Shown here one piece after another: positions 37,901 to 43,940 of a DNA stretch of 64,000 nucleotides. The translations under genes were made by a program, and so were the position numbers. A model generated the notes under the pieces. The model did not search any database. It had not been told where the DNA came from and was given only the letters and a program-made list of their open reading frames with translations. Where the stretch lies: contig NC_081415.1 in assembly GCF_030272615.1 (NCBI RefSeq), positions 417,975,757-418,039,756 of the forward strand, read 5' to 3'. The first letter of the stretch is position 1, and each line of letters opens with the position of its first letter. Source of the DNA: Cryptomeria japonica (taxonomy: Eukaryota; Streptophyta; Pinopsida; Cupressales; Cupressaceae).

Positions 37901-40900
37901 TTCACTTTCTTTAGGTCTGATTCCACCTTTGATTCGTATTCAAATCTGCTACAATCCGTTTGTCCTCTGCTCTTGAATTTGCTTGCTTGTTTCAAACCTA
38001 ACTTTTGTTTAAATTTACTCTTCCTCTGCTCTAAAATTCGCACCTATCTGCTGTTTGCTCCTTATTCTGCTCTTGATTCTGCACTTTTTTTGCTGACTTC
38101 TGCTCTTAATGTGCTCTTATGGTGTACCTAGAAAGGTATCCTATAGCCGTTCTACCTCATCAAGCCACCCTTATTCTCCCTCCTATGATTGAGACTCCCT
38201 TGAATCCATCCCAATAATCGATCAATGTAGAAGTTGGAGGATAAACTACAATAGGGTGCCCAAAGCGATCCTCTACCCTAAACCCAAGAGCAGATATACC
38301 ATCCCTCTTGGCCTCATGTGGCCTTCTGCCATCCATATGAGGTGGTGTCCCTGGTGAGGAATCCTATATCCGTTCTCCCTCCTTGTATTCCCTTCCTCAC
38401 CTTGCCATGATTGATTCTTGCAATTTAGAAATTCATATTATTACTTATGTCTAACATATATGATGTTATGTGCCATATATATTAACCTATATTAATATGT
38501 AAAGAATTGTGCATTATATTGCTGCATATACCAGGCATACATATTAAACATATATATATCCATGCATACCACAATAAACAAGAATGTCACTGCCTGCTGA
38601 TTAATACAGATTCTGATCTGATTGATGTTCTTTGATGTTCTGCCTTGGTGCCTTCTCCATTGTGGCCCTATTTATTTTATATCTTTATGTCTCTTTGAGG
38701 AGAGAAAACCTTTTGGAAGTGGCTACCCCTTTAGAATGGTCACAACCCATTCTTAACCGTGTCTCTTCATGTTCAATCCTTAATGACATCTCTTCACCAA
38801 ACGTCGCCCCATTCACTTCTTAATCCGCTTAAGGATCTTTGGATATCTTAATCGCTGAGTTTATTAATGGTTGTTTGTGCAATTTGTACAGAATATCTTA
38901 ATCACTGGGTTTATTACTTGCTGCTTGTGCGATTTGTATAGACACTAATCATTGCTGTTGTTAACCCCTGATCGCTGCCTTCTATGAATTTAAAATTTGT
39001 GATGGCTTATATATAAGACAAATTTCCTGTTGATTAACATAAGGATAATACTACTTCTCAGGCAGGGGCATGACAGAGAGTATATGTGAGTAAACAAATG
39101 GATATGTATAGTAGATGTTCTATGGCATAACAGTGCGACTTCACAAAAAAGAAATCTAGTTAGCAACCCTTGGTTTGTTTAAAGTAGAAACATTGACTGA
39201 AGCTGGTACTGCAGGCAAACATTGAAAGAGAATCCACATAAATAGAAAAACAAAAGGAAATAAGAATTCACTCACACATTCTTTTAGCTTAGCTGTTATG
39301 TCAGCTGCTTTCGTAGAAGCAACACGGAAACATCGCATTATTTCACTCTGACTAACACCAACGCCACCTCCTTTTTGAACTGCACATACATCTCCGTGTG
39401 TGTTCATTGTGATGGTCATTCTTCCACCCATAACTGCTTCTTCTTTGTAGTTTGGATCCAATACCTGCATGAAACTGCAAAAATTATAGCAAAACTAAAC
39501 AGGCTGGCTAATGATTCAACACAGATTTCACTTAAAGACTAAGGATGCATATATAAAGGACTTGGAGATAAAAGATAAGTTCAGAGTAACATTTACCACC
39601 ATGTCTCCTTCACCAAAGAAAGCAAATGTCACAGCAATAGGTAGATGATGAATTATAAGTGGCAAAGGTTCTCTTATCTGCCAAATATAGTACATATCTT
39701 AACTGACAAATAGGAAATTCTAAATCATAACTCGCTTCAAAGAAACAGACAAACTAATACAATCTATAACATTGATAAAATGGCTGCTATATAATAAGAA
39801 AACCTCTGGTGGATGAATAGTGATTTCCTGGCCATCTTGACCCCCCACACTACACTCAGGCCTACGGAATGACAGCAATGCAGCTAATGCAGCGATATTA
39901 GCTGCATCCACAAGATTCCTGAAATACTAACATGATCAGATAACCATTATAAACAATCCATGAAGACAAGAAAGCTCAAAAAGTTATGATGTTGAATTAT
40001 GTTGAATATTTTTTATTTTAACTTTAAAGGAAAACTCTACCCTCCATTATCCAGGATATTAAGGTCGACCCGTAGCCCCCAGACCGCTTTTCCTGCCAGT
40101 ATACAAAGTGACTCTGTGTCTATTGCCCGACTTTCCCTGCAGTTTTACACAAGTCAGCTAAGAAATAGTTCCAATTGCGTTCTCTAATATAAACAAGCAC
40201 AACCCTAAAGATAATAAAAGGAAAAGTTGAAAAATAACAATGTCTGCATGATAAAACATGCCACCACCTCCTAGCAAACAACAGCCTCATAAAAATACAA
40301 GACTTGCAAAGTTTATTCCATGAGTACGGAAAAATCATTTTCAAGTCAGTAGTATATCAAATTTCAATACATGCATATGGAAGACCAAGCCGTGCATGCA
40401 TATATGTTAAGCAAGACAAATGCGACTTGTGGACCAAGCAAAGAAGGGTGACATTGTAACCCCATGACTAGAAAATAAAAAGCCCCACATCAAACCTAAC
40501 TCACAATATTAAGGGAGCAGACAGCCACTGATCAAGAACATAGACAGTCCATCATAAAGAAATAAGAAAAATTATTACCTTAAACCACGGTCCACAATGC
40601 GCCCTAGTTCAACAGCAAATTCCCCAGGACGCCCAACCTCAAATGTAGGATCAGCCATTGGAGAAAACTCAGTAAACACTGAAAGTGTTCCTTCATTTGG
40701 CCTGTCACGATAAGGCCGAAGCACCTGTCCTGTCACAATGCCCATGACGTGGGTTTGCCCTAGCTGCACCTCTGCAGCACCATCCTCCCTGTGGGCAGAA
40801 TACCAACATATAACTTATAAGCTTATACTATTAATACAAGGTGTAAATTTGGCAGCAGATAAGCTTACAGTTTCATATACATAGTGTTTGTTTTCCATGT

Positions 40901-43868
40901 ACTAGCTAAGACTCAAACCATAGCAGCAAAAAATCTTTTGGGGGAAAAATCGGGAAACTAAAAGTATAAGATTTTTTGAAAGAATCAGGATTTAAATGGG
41001 AAAAAATCATATTTGAAAAAAACATTAAACAATGTTGAAAAAGAGACAAAACTACTTCTTGTTGAACTTTGAAGGCATCTCCATAGCATAGAGATATAGA
41101 GAGCAAAAAAATAGAATTTAGCCCATGAATTGTCCAAACAAAAAGTTTGTCTAAAATAGAAGAGTGCAGTGCAGCATGTAAGCTTTGCTACTAAATGATT
41201 CTTTGGTAAGTTCTGTATGAAGTTGATAAATTTATTGCTAAGTTGATAATAAAACAGTTCACTAAATGATATGCGAGAAAACCTCTAGTCTTGTTGTATG
41301 ATGTGAGTAGATGGTAAAATATGACTAACAACACTGCATTCCAAATTATTATTAATATCAAAAGAATGTTCAATCATAGAAACTGCACTATCATAACAAA
41401 CTCCAAAAACTTTGAAAAAATAGTAAGGCCTCAAAACAATTACAATAAACATATTTGCATCCCAGTAGGATAAAAGAAAAAACATTATCACTGTGAATTT
41501 TTCAAGCAGGAAAATTCAAAGAATATATCATCCAAATAAATATATAATCAATCGATAAAAGAGAGATCATTTCTTATCATAGCTAGAGTCGAATGGCCAT
41601 GAATTATGCATTTTTAAAGATTCTAGGTAGAAACCAAGTCACATTCAAAAGCTTTGCTATTAAACAAGCCTTCAAAATTATTTGGAGTACTGACTCATAT
41701 AAAGTAGAAGTAGAAGTAGAAAATAGACATGAAACACATTTAGTATAAATATGCATAATATCAAAATAAGCACACAAAACCACAATGACCAAGATTTTGA
41801 TGTCACAAAGATTGGACATCTTGGTGCAGTACTGGGTTACATATGATGTTTTTATGCAGCCAAGGGTTTGTACTACAAAACTTGAGAGAACAATAAAATG
41901 TTATGAAGACAAAGATGATCTACACATAACATTACCTCTACACTTCTAGTAATGAGACTGTAAAAAAAATGGAAGTATAGCATTGTCATATTCATCAAGC
42001 AAAGCAATGATATGATAGAGAACATAAATTAGCATTAGATTCGAGCCATTTAGCCAAGAATATGGATTATTTAACTAGATAACTAATTAACAAGGCTATA
42101 ATTGTAAAAAAAGAAAGACCATTATATGTTTTTTTTGGAACAAATAATCAACCAACCTTCACAATAACAAATTAGCCGTGCAGAAAATCAAGATAAGTAG
42201 ACAAAAGATTAAACCATGATAAAGTAGACATAAGATATGAATTAGACACAGCGAGCTAAAATATAACCTCAGAGTATAGACCATTCACCTATCATAATAG
42301 TAAAATTCTCTCTTTGGATGGAAGCCTCACCAAAATAAAATAGATTTAATGTGAACAATCCTTGTGATGTGCACATTGAAAATTTTACTTATCGTTCAAC
42401 GTAGATAAATCCTAGCATCTGAATATAGATAAAATTAAACCATGATAAAATAGACACAAAATATGAAGTATGAATAGCAGGCGAAGATATAACCTCGGAA
42501 TATAGACCATTCACTTGTCATCACATTAAAATACTATCTCTTTGGATGGAAGCCCAACCAAAATAAGATAGATTTAGCGTTTTTTATCTTGTTAACTTAA
42601 ATTTAAAGATCCTTGTGATGTTCACATCGAAAATTTTATTTAACAATTTATTCATCTATTTTTATGCACTGGTTGAATTTTGTGTAAATACTATTTATAT
42701 GACATGAAGTTATAGAACGTATTTGCAGCAGTGTTATAGGAAAAAATTGCCTACCTTTGACTCAAATGCACCGCTTATCAACTTCCTGTGAATTTGCAAC
42801 TAGTTGTACCTTCTATAAATGTCCCGACAAGTTCCCGTAAATAGTTGTACCCTATAAATATTGCACAACTATGCTATTCAAAGTTTCTCCATTTTGCAGG
42901 TTTTGAGGTTCCACAAGTTGGCGAGAGATTGATTAATGTTTCAAATTTAAATGCGATTTTTAGGTGATTTAAATGAAAAAAATTGTTGAAAATTGCAGTC
43001 AACGATTTTTTAAAAAGATGGGATATTTTGTGGGGAACAGTCGTCCATGGGAAAGAGTTGACAAAAAGGGTCTAATCAGGATTTTTTTTTGGAGATTTTT
43101 GCTTCTCTGACTCGAACATTGGAACTCCCACTAAGACGCTGAGGTGCGCTGAGGTGCTCTACCCGTGAGCTCATGTCCCGTTAGCAGTTGAAAGTGTGGA
43201 TTGTTCTTCCCCCGCACCAAACACACCTCCTCCCGCCATCCCCTACACTTCTTTGGTTGTGGTCACTACTCTGCCTCTGATACTATGTCATTTTACGTTT
43301 AGAAGCTAGGAATCGAACATAGAACCTACCACTAAGGTGTCAGAGCACTTAACCACTGAGCTACACTTTGAAATCAGGAGTGTAGGTTGTTTTACCAACA
43401 CAAAGTAGAAATTTAATCAGTAAAATTAGGGTTTACCATTTCAGTTTTACCCATCCAGCATTAAGTTTTATGGTTCAAAAGAACAATTTCCTTTCTTCTT
43501 TTAGATTTCTCTGTTAAATTCTGCATTCCGCATTAATTACCATTGAATAAGCATGTACACGGAGATGCAATGCACCTATTCAACAAGTCAAATTAGGGTT
43601 TTGCGTGCTAGACTTCTCCTTTCAGTTAGTTTCGATCTTTCTAACAATCTTCAATTAAATACTAATGTGTGTGCTTTACTACATGAGAACCAAGTTAAAC
43701 TATAGCTATGGTGATGAAAAAGCAGAAACAGTAAACAAACCTGCCGAACTTTATTGATACTCTGCGGAAATCGAAAGGGCGACGTCCATCAATTCTTTGT
43801 TCGAGTTGTAAAGCCTCTAGTATAAACTTTTTCTCATTCACACTCAAACGAAGGGTGTTTGCCATCAT
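4715..43868 (-). CDS. RRP45: Exosome core subunit RRP45 (RNase PH family), nine exons over 39 kb
   Basis: Join of 43868-43741, 40788-40579, 40136-40041, 39918-39804, 39677-39597, 39464-39276, 15088-14793, 14601-14540 and 4989-4715: 1452 nt, 483 codons plus stop. Every intron is GT-AG and every junction keeps frame. The product matches the exosome RRP45 / PM-Scl75 family, a structural, non-catalytic RNase PH-fold subunit of the RNA-degrading exosome ring in nucleus and cytoplasm. Residues about 30-165 form RNase PH domain 1 ([39 protein letters not shown]) and about 190-260 domain 2 ([27 protein letters not shown]). The C-terminal third is acidic and probably disordered, with GGPSKWDPYS near residue 370 and a basic end RRKKKKK that may be a nuclear signal. 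In Arabidopsis the family includes RRP45B/CER7, which affects wax synthesis; that role is not implied here. The coding sequence looks intact despite huge TE-filled introns. Confidence 0.93.
5150..5360 (+). repeat. LTR remnant with primer-binding site
   Basis: An AT-rich end reads AATCAATAATGTTCTCAA and then TGGTATCAGAG at about 5350, the usual plant copia/gypsy primer-binding site complementary to initiator tRNA-Met. The gag-only copia element is inserted immediately after this site, so the rest of the older element resumes at 9389. Confidence 0.45.
5539..6665. mobile_element. Non-autonomous hAT-like DNA transposon with GGGACG subterminal arrays
   Basis: A perfect 8-bp target duplication TTTATAAG (5531-5538 and 6666-6673) flanks short terminal inverted repeats CA(A/G)AGTTACCC. 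The 8-bp duplication and the CA-start termini are typical of hAT elements. Both ends carry dense GGGGACG / CGTCCCC motifs (about 5560-5660 and 6430-6660) in both orientations, likely transposase-binding repeats. The AT-rich centre has no transposase, so it would depend on an enzyme made elsewhere. The intact second LTR at 8652-9388 shows the empty site. Confidence 0.82.
5971..6072. repeat. Core segment shared with the second hAT-like element
   Basis: AGGTTAAATTTTCCCTACTT, the palindromic GGGGGCAGCGCCCCC and AGGGGCATCGCC recur in reverse complement at 20445-20550 and 20680-20785, with roughly 80 percent identity by eye. Confidence 0.75.
7262..7700 (-). repeat. Tail repeats of the gag-only element
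   Basis: Several imperfect copies of CACCCTCTGCGAGTAGGCAT with GGTGGA linkers lie between gag and the PPT. They match in position and motif the repeats at the tail of the copia element at 1-290. Confidence 0.7.
7727..8614 (-). pseudogene. copia gag polyprotein fragment (UBN2-type)
   Basis: The real gag start is probably the methionine before [12 protein letters not shown], not the first one in the 295-residue frame. The core reads [29 protein letters not shown] and [16 protein letters not shown], as in copia capsid proteins, and is clearly related to the gag of copia A in this window. A CX2CX4HX4C zinc knuckle ([14 protein letters not shown]) follows near 7850-7810 but in another frame, so a frameshift separates capsid from nucleocapsid. 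Gag would package element RNA in cytoplasmic particles. No pol sequence follows; the region runs straight into tail repeats. Confidence 0.8.
8652..9388 (-). repeat. 5' LTR of the gag-only copia element
   Basis: Runs on the minus strand from TGTTGAAATG to GCCTAAAAACA and abuts the primer-binding site TGGTATCAGAGCC. Nearly identical to the 3' LTR by eye, which points to a fairly recent insertion. Contains the U5 hairpin at 8750-8787. Confidence 0.85.
9493..9792 (+). other. Unrecognised ORF in intron 8
   Basis: A 99-codon open stretch with normal-looking composition ([32 protein letters not shown]) but no ATG at its start; it opens after a TAA near 9463. It follows the older primer-binding site interrupted by the copia insertion, so it may be part of that element, or a captured gene piece. 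I recognise no domain. It is antisense to RRP45. Confidence 0.3.
9793..14539. other. RRP45: Remainder of RRP45 intron 8, no gene seen
   Basis: AT-rich sequence with only short, unconvincing ORFs on both strands. No retroelement domain, tRNA or clear tandem array was recognised. It is probably old, decayed intron or transposon sequence. Confidence 0.5.
14540..14601 (-). CDS. RRP45: RRP45 exon 8
   Basis: A 62-nt micro-exon between ttgcag| and TTG|gtatgtg. It completes the split tryptophan codon and reads [20 protein letters not shown], so the conserved GGPS-WDPY block is rebuilt across intron 7 (191 bp). Phase 2 in, phase 1 out. Confidence 0.88.
14793..15088 (-). CDS. RRP45: RRP45 exon 7 (acidic linker)
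   Basis: Starts in phase 0 after atgcag| and ends in phase 2 at AAATG|gtaagt. Encodes [19 protein letters not shown], which continues the helix after exon 6, then an acidic, low-complexity linker ([12 protein letters not shown]) and FFSGGPSKW. The fit of phase and homology across a 24-kb intron is the main evidence that exons 1-6 and 7-9 are one gene. Confidence 0.88.
15530..15720 (+). repeat. Possible tRNA-derived SINE
   Basis: GTTTCAAATCC at about 15589 resembles an RNA polymerase III B box (GGTTCRANNCC), and GGGCATGGTCTG about 50 bp upstream could be a weak A box. No poly(A) tail or target duplication was found, and a solo LTR begins at its right end. Confidence 0.3.
15727..16110 (+). mobile_element. 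Solo LTR in intron 6
   Basis: A 384-bp block starts TGTTAGGAATTAG and ends ACTCCCAACA, the TGTT...AACA termini of copia LTRs. A TATA-like CCTATATATTTG lies inside at about 16009. The flanks are TTTAT and TTTAC, an imperfect 5-bp target duplication. No internal region follows, so it is probably the product of LTR-LTR recombination. Confidence 0.55.
16190..16640 (+). repeat. Second LTR-like remnant ending in a primer-binding site
   Basis: TGGTATCAAAGC at about 16629 resembles the tRNA-Met primer-binding site with one change. The preceding 400 bp look like an LTR but no matching copy is in the window. The region up to 17112 has no readable domain. Confidence 0.3.
17113..18088 (+). repeat. 5' LTR of gypsy D
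   Basis: The right end is fixed by the primer-binding site TGGTATCAGAG at 18089. The left end, TGTTTTTAAACACC at 17113, is my best guess because no 3' LTR is left to compare. A TATA-like CTTTATTTATAATT is at about 17501. Confidence 0.5.
17129..17386. repeat. Perfect-looking tandem duplication, 129-bp unit
   Basis: 17129-17257 and 17258-17386 appear identical, from CAAAATTTAATATATAAAT to GTAAGAGCAGAT. It lies in the U3 part of the gypsy D LTR and must be much younger than the element. Confidence 0.85.
18194..18896 (+). pseudogene. gypsy D gag fragments
   Basis: Two frames carry gag: [20 protein letters not shown] at 18194-18475 and [20 protein letters not shown] with [12 protein letters not shown] and FTKRFD at 18678-18896. 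The second is the gypsy capsid (retrotransposon gag) signature. Frameshifts and stops separate them, and the zinc-knuckle region after 18900 is unreadable. Confidence 0.75.
19276..19963 (+). pseudogene. gypsy D protease region
   Basis: The first frame (to 19614) has the retropepsin site [13 protein letters not shown], with the catalytic aspartate intact, after [11 protein letters not shown] frameshift leads to the second frame (19655-19963) with [20 protein letters not shown] and [13 protein letters not shown], the linker toward RT. It runs into the hAT-like insertion just after 19963. The same order is seen in gypsy H. Confidence 0.78.
19975..21265. mobile_element. Second hAT-like element with ACTCGCCGAG subterminal arrays
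   Basis: A 1291-bp insert splits gypsy D between direct repeats CTTGATA (19968-19974 and 21266-21272; eight bases with one mismatch). The ends are weakly inverted (GATGGCACACTCGCC against TTGAACTACTCGC). Both ends carry arrays of AAAACTCGCC / CGAGTTTTT in both orientations (about 19985-20120 and 21160-21255). No transposase is encoded. The interior shares a core with the hAT-like element at 5539-6665 in inverted orientation. Classification rests on the near 8-bp duplication and that shared core. Confidence 0.68.
20401..20870. repeat. Tandem duplication, 235-bp unit, inside the second hAT-like element
   Basis: 20401-20635 and 20636-20870 differ at only a few bases by eye. Each copy holds the GC-rich core with GGGGGCGCTGCCCCC. 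Confidence 0.88.
21273..21643 (+). pseudogene. gypsy D reverse transcriptase, part 1
   Basis: Broken frames read [31 protein letters not shown] and the RT palm start, ending KTAFKC just before copia B. In-frame stops and a one-base shift show decay. Confidence 0.7.
21648..21776 (-). repeat. 3' LTR of copia B
   Basis: 129 bp, bounded outside by CTATG and inside by the PPT CATTAAGGGAAGG. Shorter than the 178-bp 5' copy because about 49 bp are missing from its middle. Confidence 0.78.
21771..25620 (-). pseudogene. Copia B gag-pol, heavily interrupted
   Basis: Read from 25620 downward: gag ([20 protein letters not shown]), zinc knuckle ([13 protein letters not shown] near 25100), the protease-to-integrase spacer ([16 protein letters not shown]), integrase core ([22 protein letters not shown]), RT ([12 protein letters not shown] near 22730) and RNase H at 22601-21771 ([45 protein letters not shown]). 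Domain order is copia (integrase before RT). It is broken by many frameshifts and by at least eight in-frame TAGs at positions where copia C or the family has glutamine (CAG). Not functional. Confidence 0.85.
26134..26147 (-). repeat. 5' LTR of copia B, inner end
   Basis: Fourteen bases, TGTAATGGTGATTG on the plus strand, adjoin the primer-binding site; GATTG is the copia A target. The remainder of the LTR is at 31816-31979. Confidence 0.8.
26148..26815 (+). repeat. 5' LTR of copia A
   Basis: Begins TGTTGTTTGTAACTAGG and ends AAAATTAACA directly before the primer-binding site. Carries the conserved U5 hairpin at 26668-26701. Confidence 0.9.
26816..26830 (+). other. Primer-binding site of copia A
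   Basis: TGGTATCAGAGCTAA directly after the LTR, complementary to the 3' end of initiator methionine tRNA, the standard primer of plant copia elements. Confidence 0.85.
26899..27918 (+). pseudogene. Copia A gag and protease
   Basis: Start chosen at ATG 26899 ([12 protein letters not shown]), 83 bp after the primer-binding site; longer forms lack family support. Residues 1-230 are UBN2-type capsid ([32 protein letters not shown]), residues 242-255 the zinc knuckle [14 protein letters not shown]. The protease site near residue 293 reads [11 protein letters not shown], with asparagine (27784-27786) in place of the catalytic aspartate, so the protease should be dead. A one-base loss near 27895 shifts the frame before integrase. 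Confidence 0.88.
27912..28922 (+). pseudogene. Copia A integrase
   Basis: In the shifted frame: [17 protein letters not shown], the HHCC zinc site ([11 protein letters not shown] ... CQGCAMGK), GAG-pre-integrase spacer, and the integrase core [22 protein letters not shown] and [17 protein letters not shown], with the DDE residues visible. It ends in a small deletion and frameshift near 28868. Integrase would insert element cDNA into the nuclear genome. Confidence 0.87.
28868..30484 (+). pseudogene. Copia A reverse transcriptase
   Basis: RVT_2-type polymerase: [76 protein letters not shown]. The active site reads [11 protein letters not shown], so the usual YVDD is [15 protein letters not shown] and [17 protein letters not shown] lead into RNase H. 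A one-base shift near 30430 ends the frame. Confidence 0.88.
30418..30819 (+). pseudogene. Copia A RNase H end
   Basis: [59 protein letters not shown] and [18 protein letters not shown] are the standard copia RNase H end. A last frameshift near 30770 cuts off the expected ADILTKPL block, which can be read in the next frame. Confidence 0.85.
30905..31160 (+). repeat. Tail repeats of copia A
   Basis: Five to six imperfect copies of CTATGCTTGTGTGCTAGATGG between RNase H and the PPT. Homologous to the tail repeats at 130-250. Confidence 0.75.
31170..31810 (+). repeat. 3' LTR of copia A
   Basis: Same sequence as the 5' LTR with a 28-bp internal deletion and a changed end (AAAATTAAAA). Followed by GATTG, then copia B LTR sequence resumes. 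Confidence 0.9.
31816..31979 (-). repeat. 5' LTR of copia B, outer part
   Basis: Continues the LTR on the other side of copia A and ends ACTTTAATA next to the CTATG duplication. Aligns with 21662-21776. Confidence 0.8.
31985..32071 (+). pseudogene. gypsy D reverse transcriptase, part 2
   Basis: [20 protein letters not shown] and CMNQVF continue the RT exactly where part 1 stopped at the CTATG duplication. Copia C then interrupts the frame. Confidence 0.8.
32077..32283 (-). repeat. 3' LTR of copia C
   Basis: 207 bp; on the plus strand TAAAACAATGCGAGACATG ... TTAATATTCTATTA. Very short for a copia element of this size. Confidence 0.88.
32281..33525 (-). pseudogene. Copia C reverse transcriptase and RNase H
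   Basis: Continues after the frameshift: [55 protein letters not shown] (intact YVDD), [32 protein letters not shown], RNase [38 protein letters not shown] and [19 protein letters not shown]. All usual copia blocks are present to the stop, right beside the PPT. Confidence 0.9.
33470..35617 (-). pseudogene. Copia C zinc knuckle, protease, integrase and RT start
   Basis: A 715-codon frame: zinc knuckle [14 protein letters not shown] at its start, protease site [13 protein letters not shown] with intact aspartate, [16 protein letters not shown], integrase HHCC ([10 protein letters not shown] ... CGACQAGK), core [23 protein letters not shown] and [16 protein letters not shown], then [21 protein letters not shown]. 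Near 33500 a small deletion removes the HQMDV part of the RT motif and shifts the frame. This is the best preserved pol stretch in the window. Confidence 0.9.
35747..36226 (-). pseudogene. Copia C gag
   Basis: Frame from 36226 reads [60 protein letters not shown] and stops at a TAG (35941-35939) where copia B has glutamine; a second TAG (35773-35771) replaces a tryptophan before KQQF. The capsid frame otherwise continues to the zinc-knuckle region. The true N-terminus is unclear because of a further TAG near 36235. Confidence 0.8.
36300..36696 (-). repeat. GC-rich, repeat-built leader of copia C
   Basis: Between primer-binding site and gag, about 26-bp units on CTCACACGAAAATGTG repeat three times (36570-36655), then GTCGCGCGGGAGTTATAGTG twice, then several GACATTGCAGGTCGCG-like units. 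CpG content is far above the surroundings, which fits a young insertion not yet depleted by methylation. Confidence 0.7.
36697..36903 (-). repeat. 5' LTR of copia C
   Basis: Matches the 3' LTR except GACACG for GACATG. Abuts the primer-binding site on its inner side. Confidence 0.88.
36909..37449 (+). pseudogene. gypsy D reverse transcriptase, part 3, and RNase H start
   Basis: [18 protein letters not shown] resumes at the CAGTT duplication; DN stands where the RT family has DD, so a catalytic aspartate is altered. Degraded thumb and RNase H follow and end at [10 protein letters not shown]. After 37449 similarity stops abruptly. Confidence 0.72.
37450..39275. other. RRP45: Rest of RRP45 intron 6, no gene seen
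   Basis: Pyrimidine-rich sequence with recurring CTGATTC / TGCTCTT words (37720-38110) and a diverged repeat ATCTTAATCRCTGRGTTTATT (about 38846 and 38896). It may be LTR or leader debris of another element, but no domain or LTR pair is visible. Confidence 0.45.
39276..39464 (-). CDS. RRP45: RRP45 exon 6
   Basis: A 189-nt phase-0 exon, 63 codons: [20 protein letters not shown] through [20 protein letters not shown], completing RNase PH domain 2. The donor TGT|gtgagtg opens the 24.2-kb intron 6. Reading on into the intron stays open for 37 more codons. Confidence 0.93.
39597..39677 (-). CDS. RRP45: RRP45 exon 5
   Basis: An 81-nt phase-0 exon, 27 codons: [20 protein letters not shown] then FGEGDMV, the first strand block of RNase PH domain 2. 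Acceptor tggcag|, donor GTG|gtaaat. Confidence 0.92.
39804..39918 (-). CDS. RRP45: RRP45 exon 4
   Basis: Encodes [20 protein letters not shown] and ends ITIHPPE, matching the end of RNase PH domain 1 in RRP45. Acceptor tttcag|, donor GAG|gttttc; starts in phase 2, ends in phase 0. Confidence 0.93.
40041..40136 (-). CDS. RRP45: RRP45 exon 3
   Basis: A 96-nt exon found by splice signals (ctgcag| and GG|gtagag) and homology; it has no long ORF of its own. Encodes [20 protein letters not shown] and [11 protein letters not shown], the block expected between the DRGLR and DAANIAAL segments of RRP45. Phase 2 at both ends. Confidence 0.92.
40579..40788 (-). CDS. RRP45: RRP45 exon 2
   Basis: Acceptor cccacag| and donor AG|gtaata. 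Encodes [20 protein letters not shown] through [20 protein letters not shown] and IVDRGL, the heart of RNase PH domain 1. Phase 2 at both ends, so the split arginine codon rebuilds correctly on each side. Confidence 0.93.
42208..42660. repeat. Diverged tandem duplication, period about 226 bp
   Basis: ATTAAACCATGATAAAGTAG at 42208 recurs as ATTAAACCATGATAAAATAG at 42434, with CTCTTTGGATGGAAGCC and CCTTGTGATGT(G/T)CACAT in both copies at matching spacing. Confidence 0.7.
43082..43371 (-). mobile_element. SINE with two tRNA-like heads
   Basis: Perfect 8-bp target duplication TCCTGATT (minus strand; 43074-43081 and 43372-43379). The minus strand begins TCAAAGTGTAGCTCAGTGG, an A-box-like tRNA start, with B box GTTCGATTCC 50 bp on; a second tRNA-like unit (GAGCTCACGGGTAGAGCACC ... 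TGTTCGAGTC) lies near its end. It finishes in a nine-base A run. Both heads share CTTAGTGG(T/G)AG(G)TTC, so the unit looks like a dimer of related tRNA-derived parts. Pol III transcription and LINE-driven insertion are the known mode for SINEs. Confidence 0.78.
43741..43868 (-). CDS. RRP45: RRP45 exon 1 (start codon)
   Basis: Two ATG codons stand in tandem (43868 and 43865); the first is used here. The exon encodes the plant-type N-terminus [15 protein letters not shown] followed by [17 protein letters not shown], the usual entry into the RNase PH fold. It ends in phase 2 at a ggcAG|gtttgt donor. A short upstream ORF overlaps the start codons. Confidence 0.92.
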
Positions 43869-43918
43869 ATAATACTTCGGATTCTACTATTTCTCAGAGC
43901 TAGAAAAATGCAAGGCAT
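43865..43918 (-). promoter_or_regulatory. Upstream ORF overlapping the RRP45 start
   Basis: A 17-codon ORF ([17 protein letters not shown]) begins at ATG 43918 and its TGA stop overlaps the first RRP45 ATG (ATGATG). If it lies in the mature leader it could lower or reinitiate RRP45 translation. A polypyrimidine-AG acceptor-like tract lies just upstream at about 43937-43950, so a 5' UTR intron is possible. Confidence 0.45.
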
Positions 43919-43940
43919 GAGGAATTCTTCTGCTACACCT

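Larger units (their letters stand above)
40789..43740. other. RRP45: RRP45 intron 1
   Basis: 2952-bp intron with GT-AG borders. It holds a diverged tandem duplication (42208-42660) and a SINE (43082-43371); the rest is AT-rich with only short ORFs. Confidence 0.8.

Noticed and set aside
43300-43371. A functional tRNA gene on the minus strand
   Set aside because: A and B boxes are present, but the spacing and lack of a clear cloverleaf, plus the 8-bp duplication and A tail around the larger unit, fit a SINE head better.
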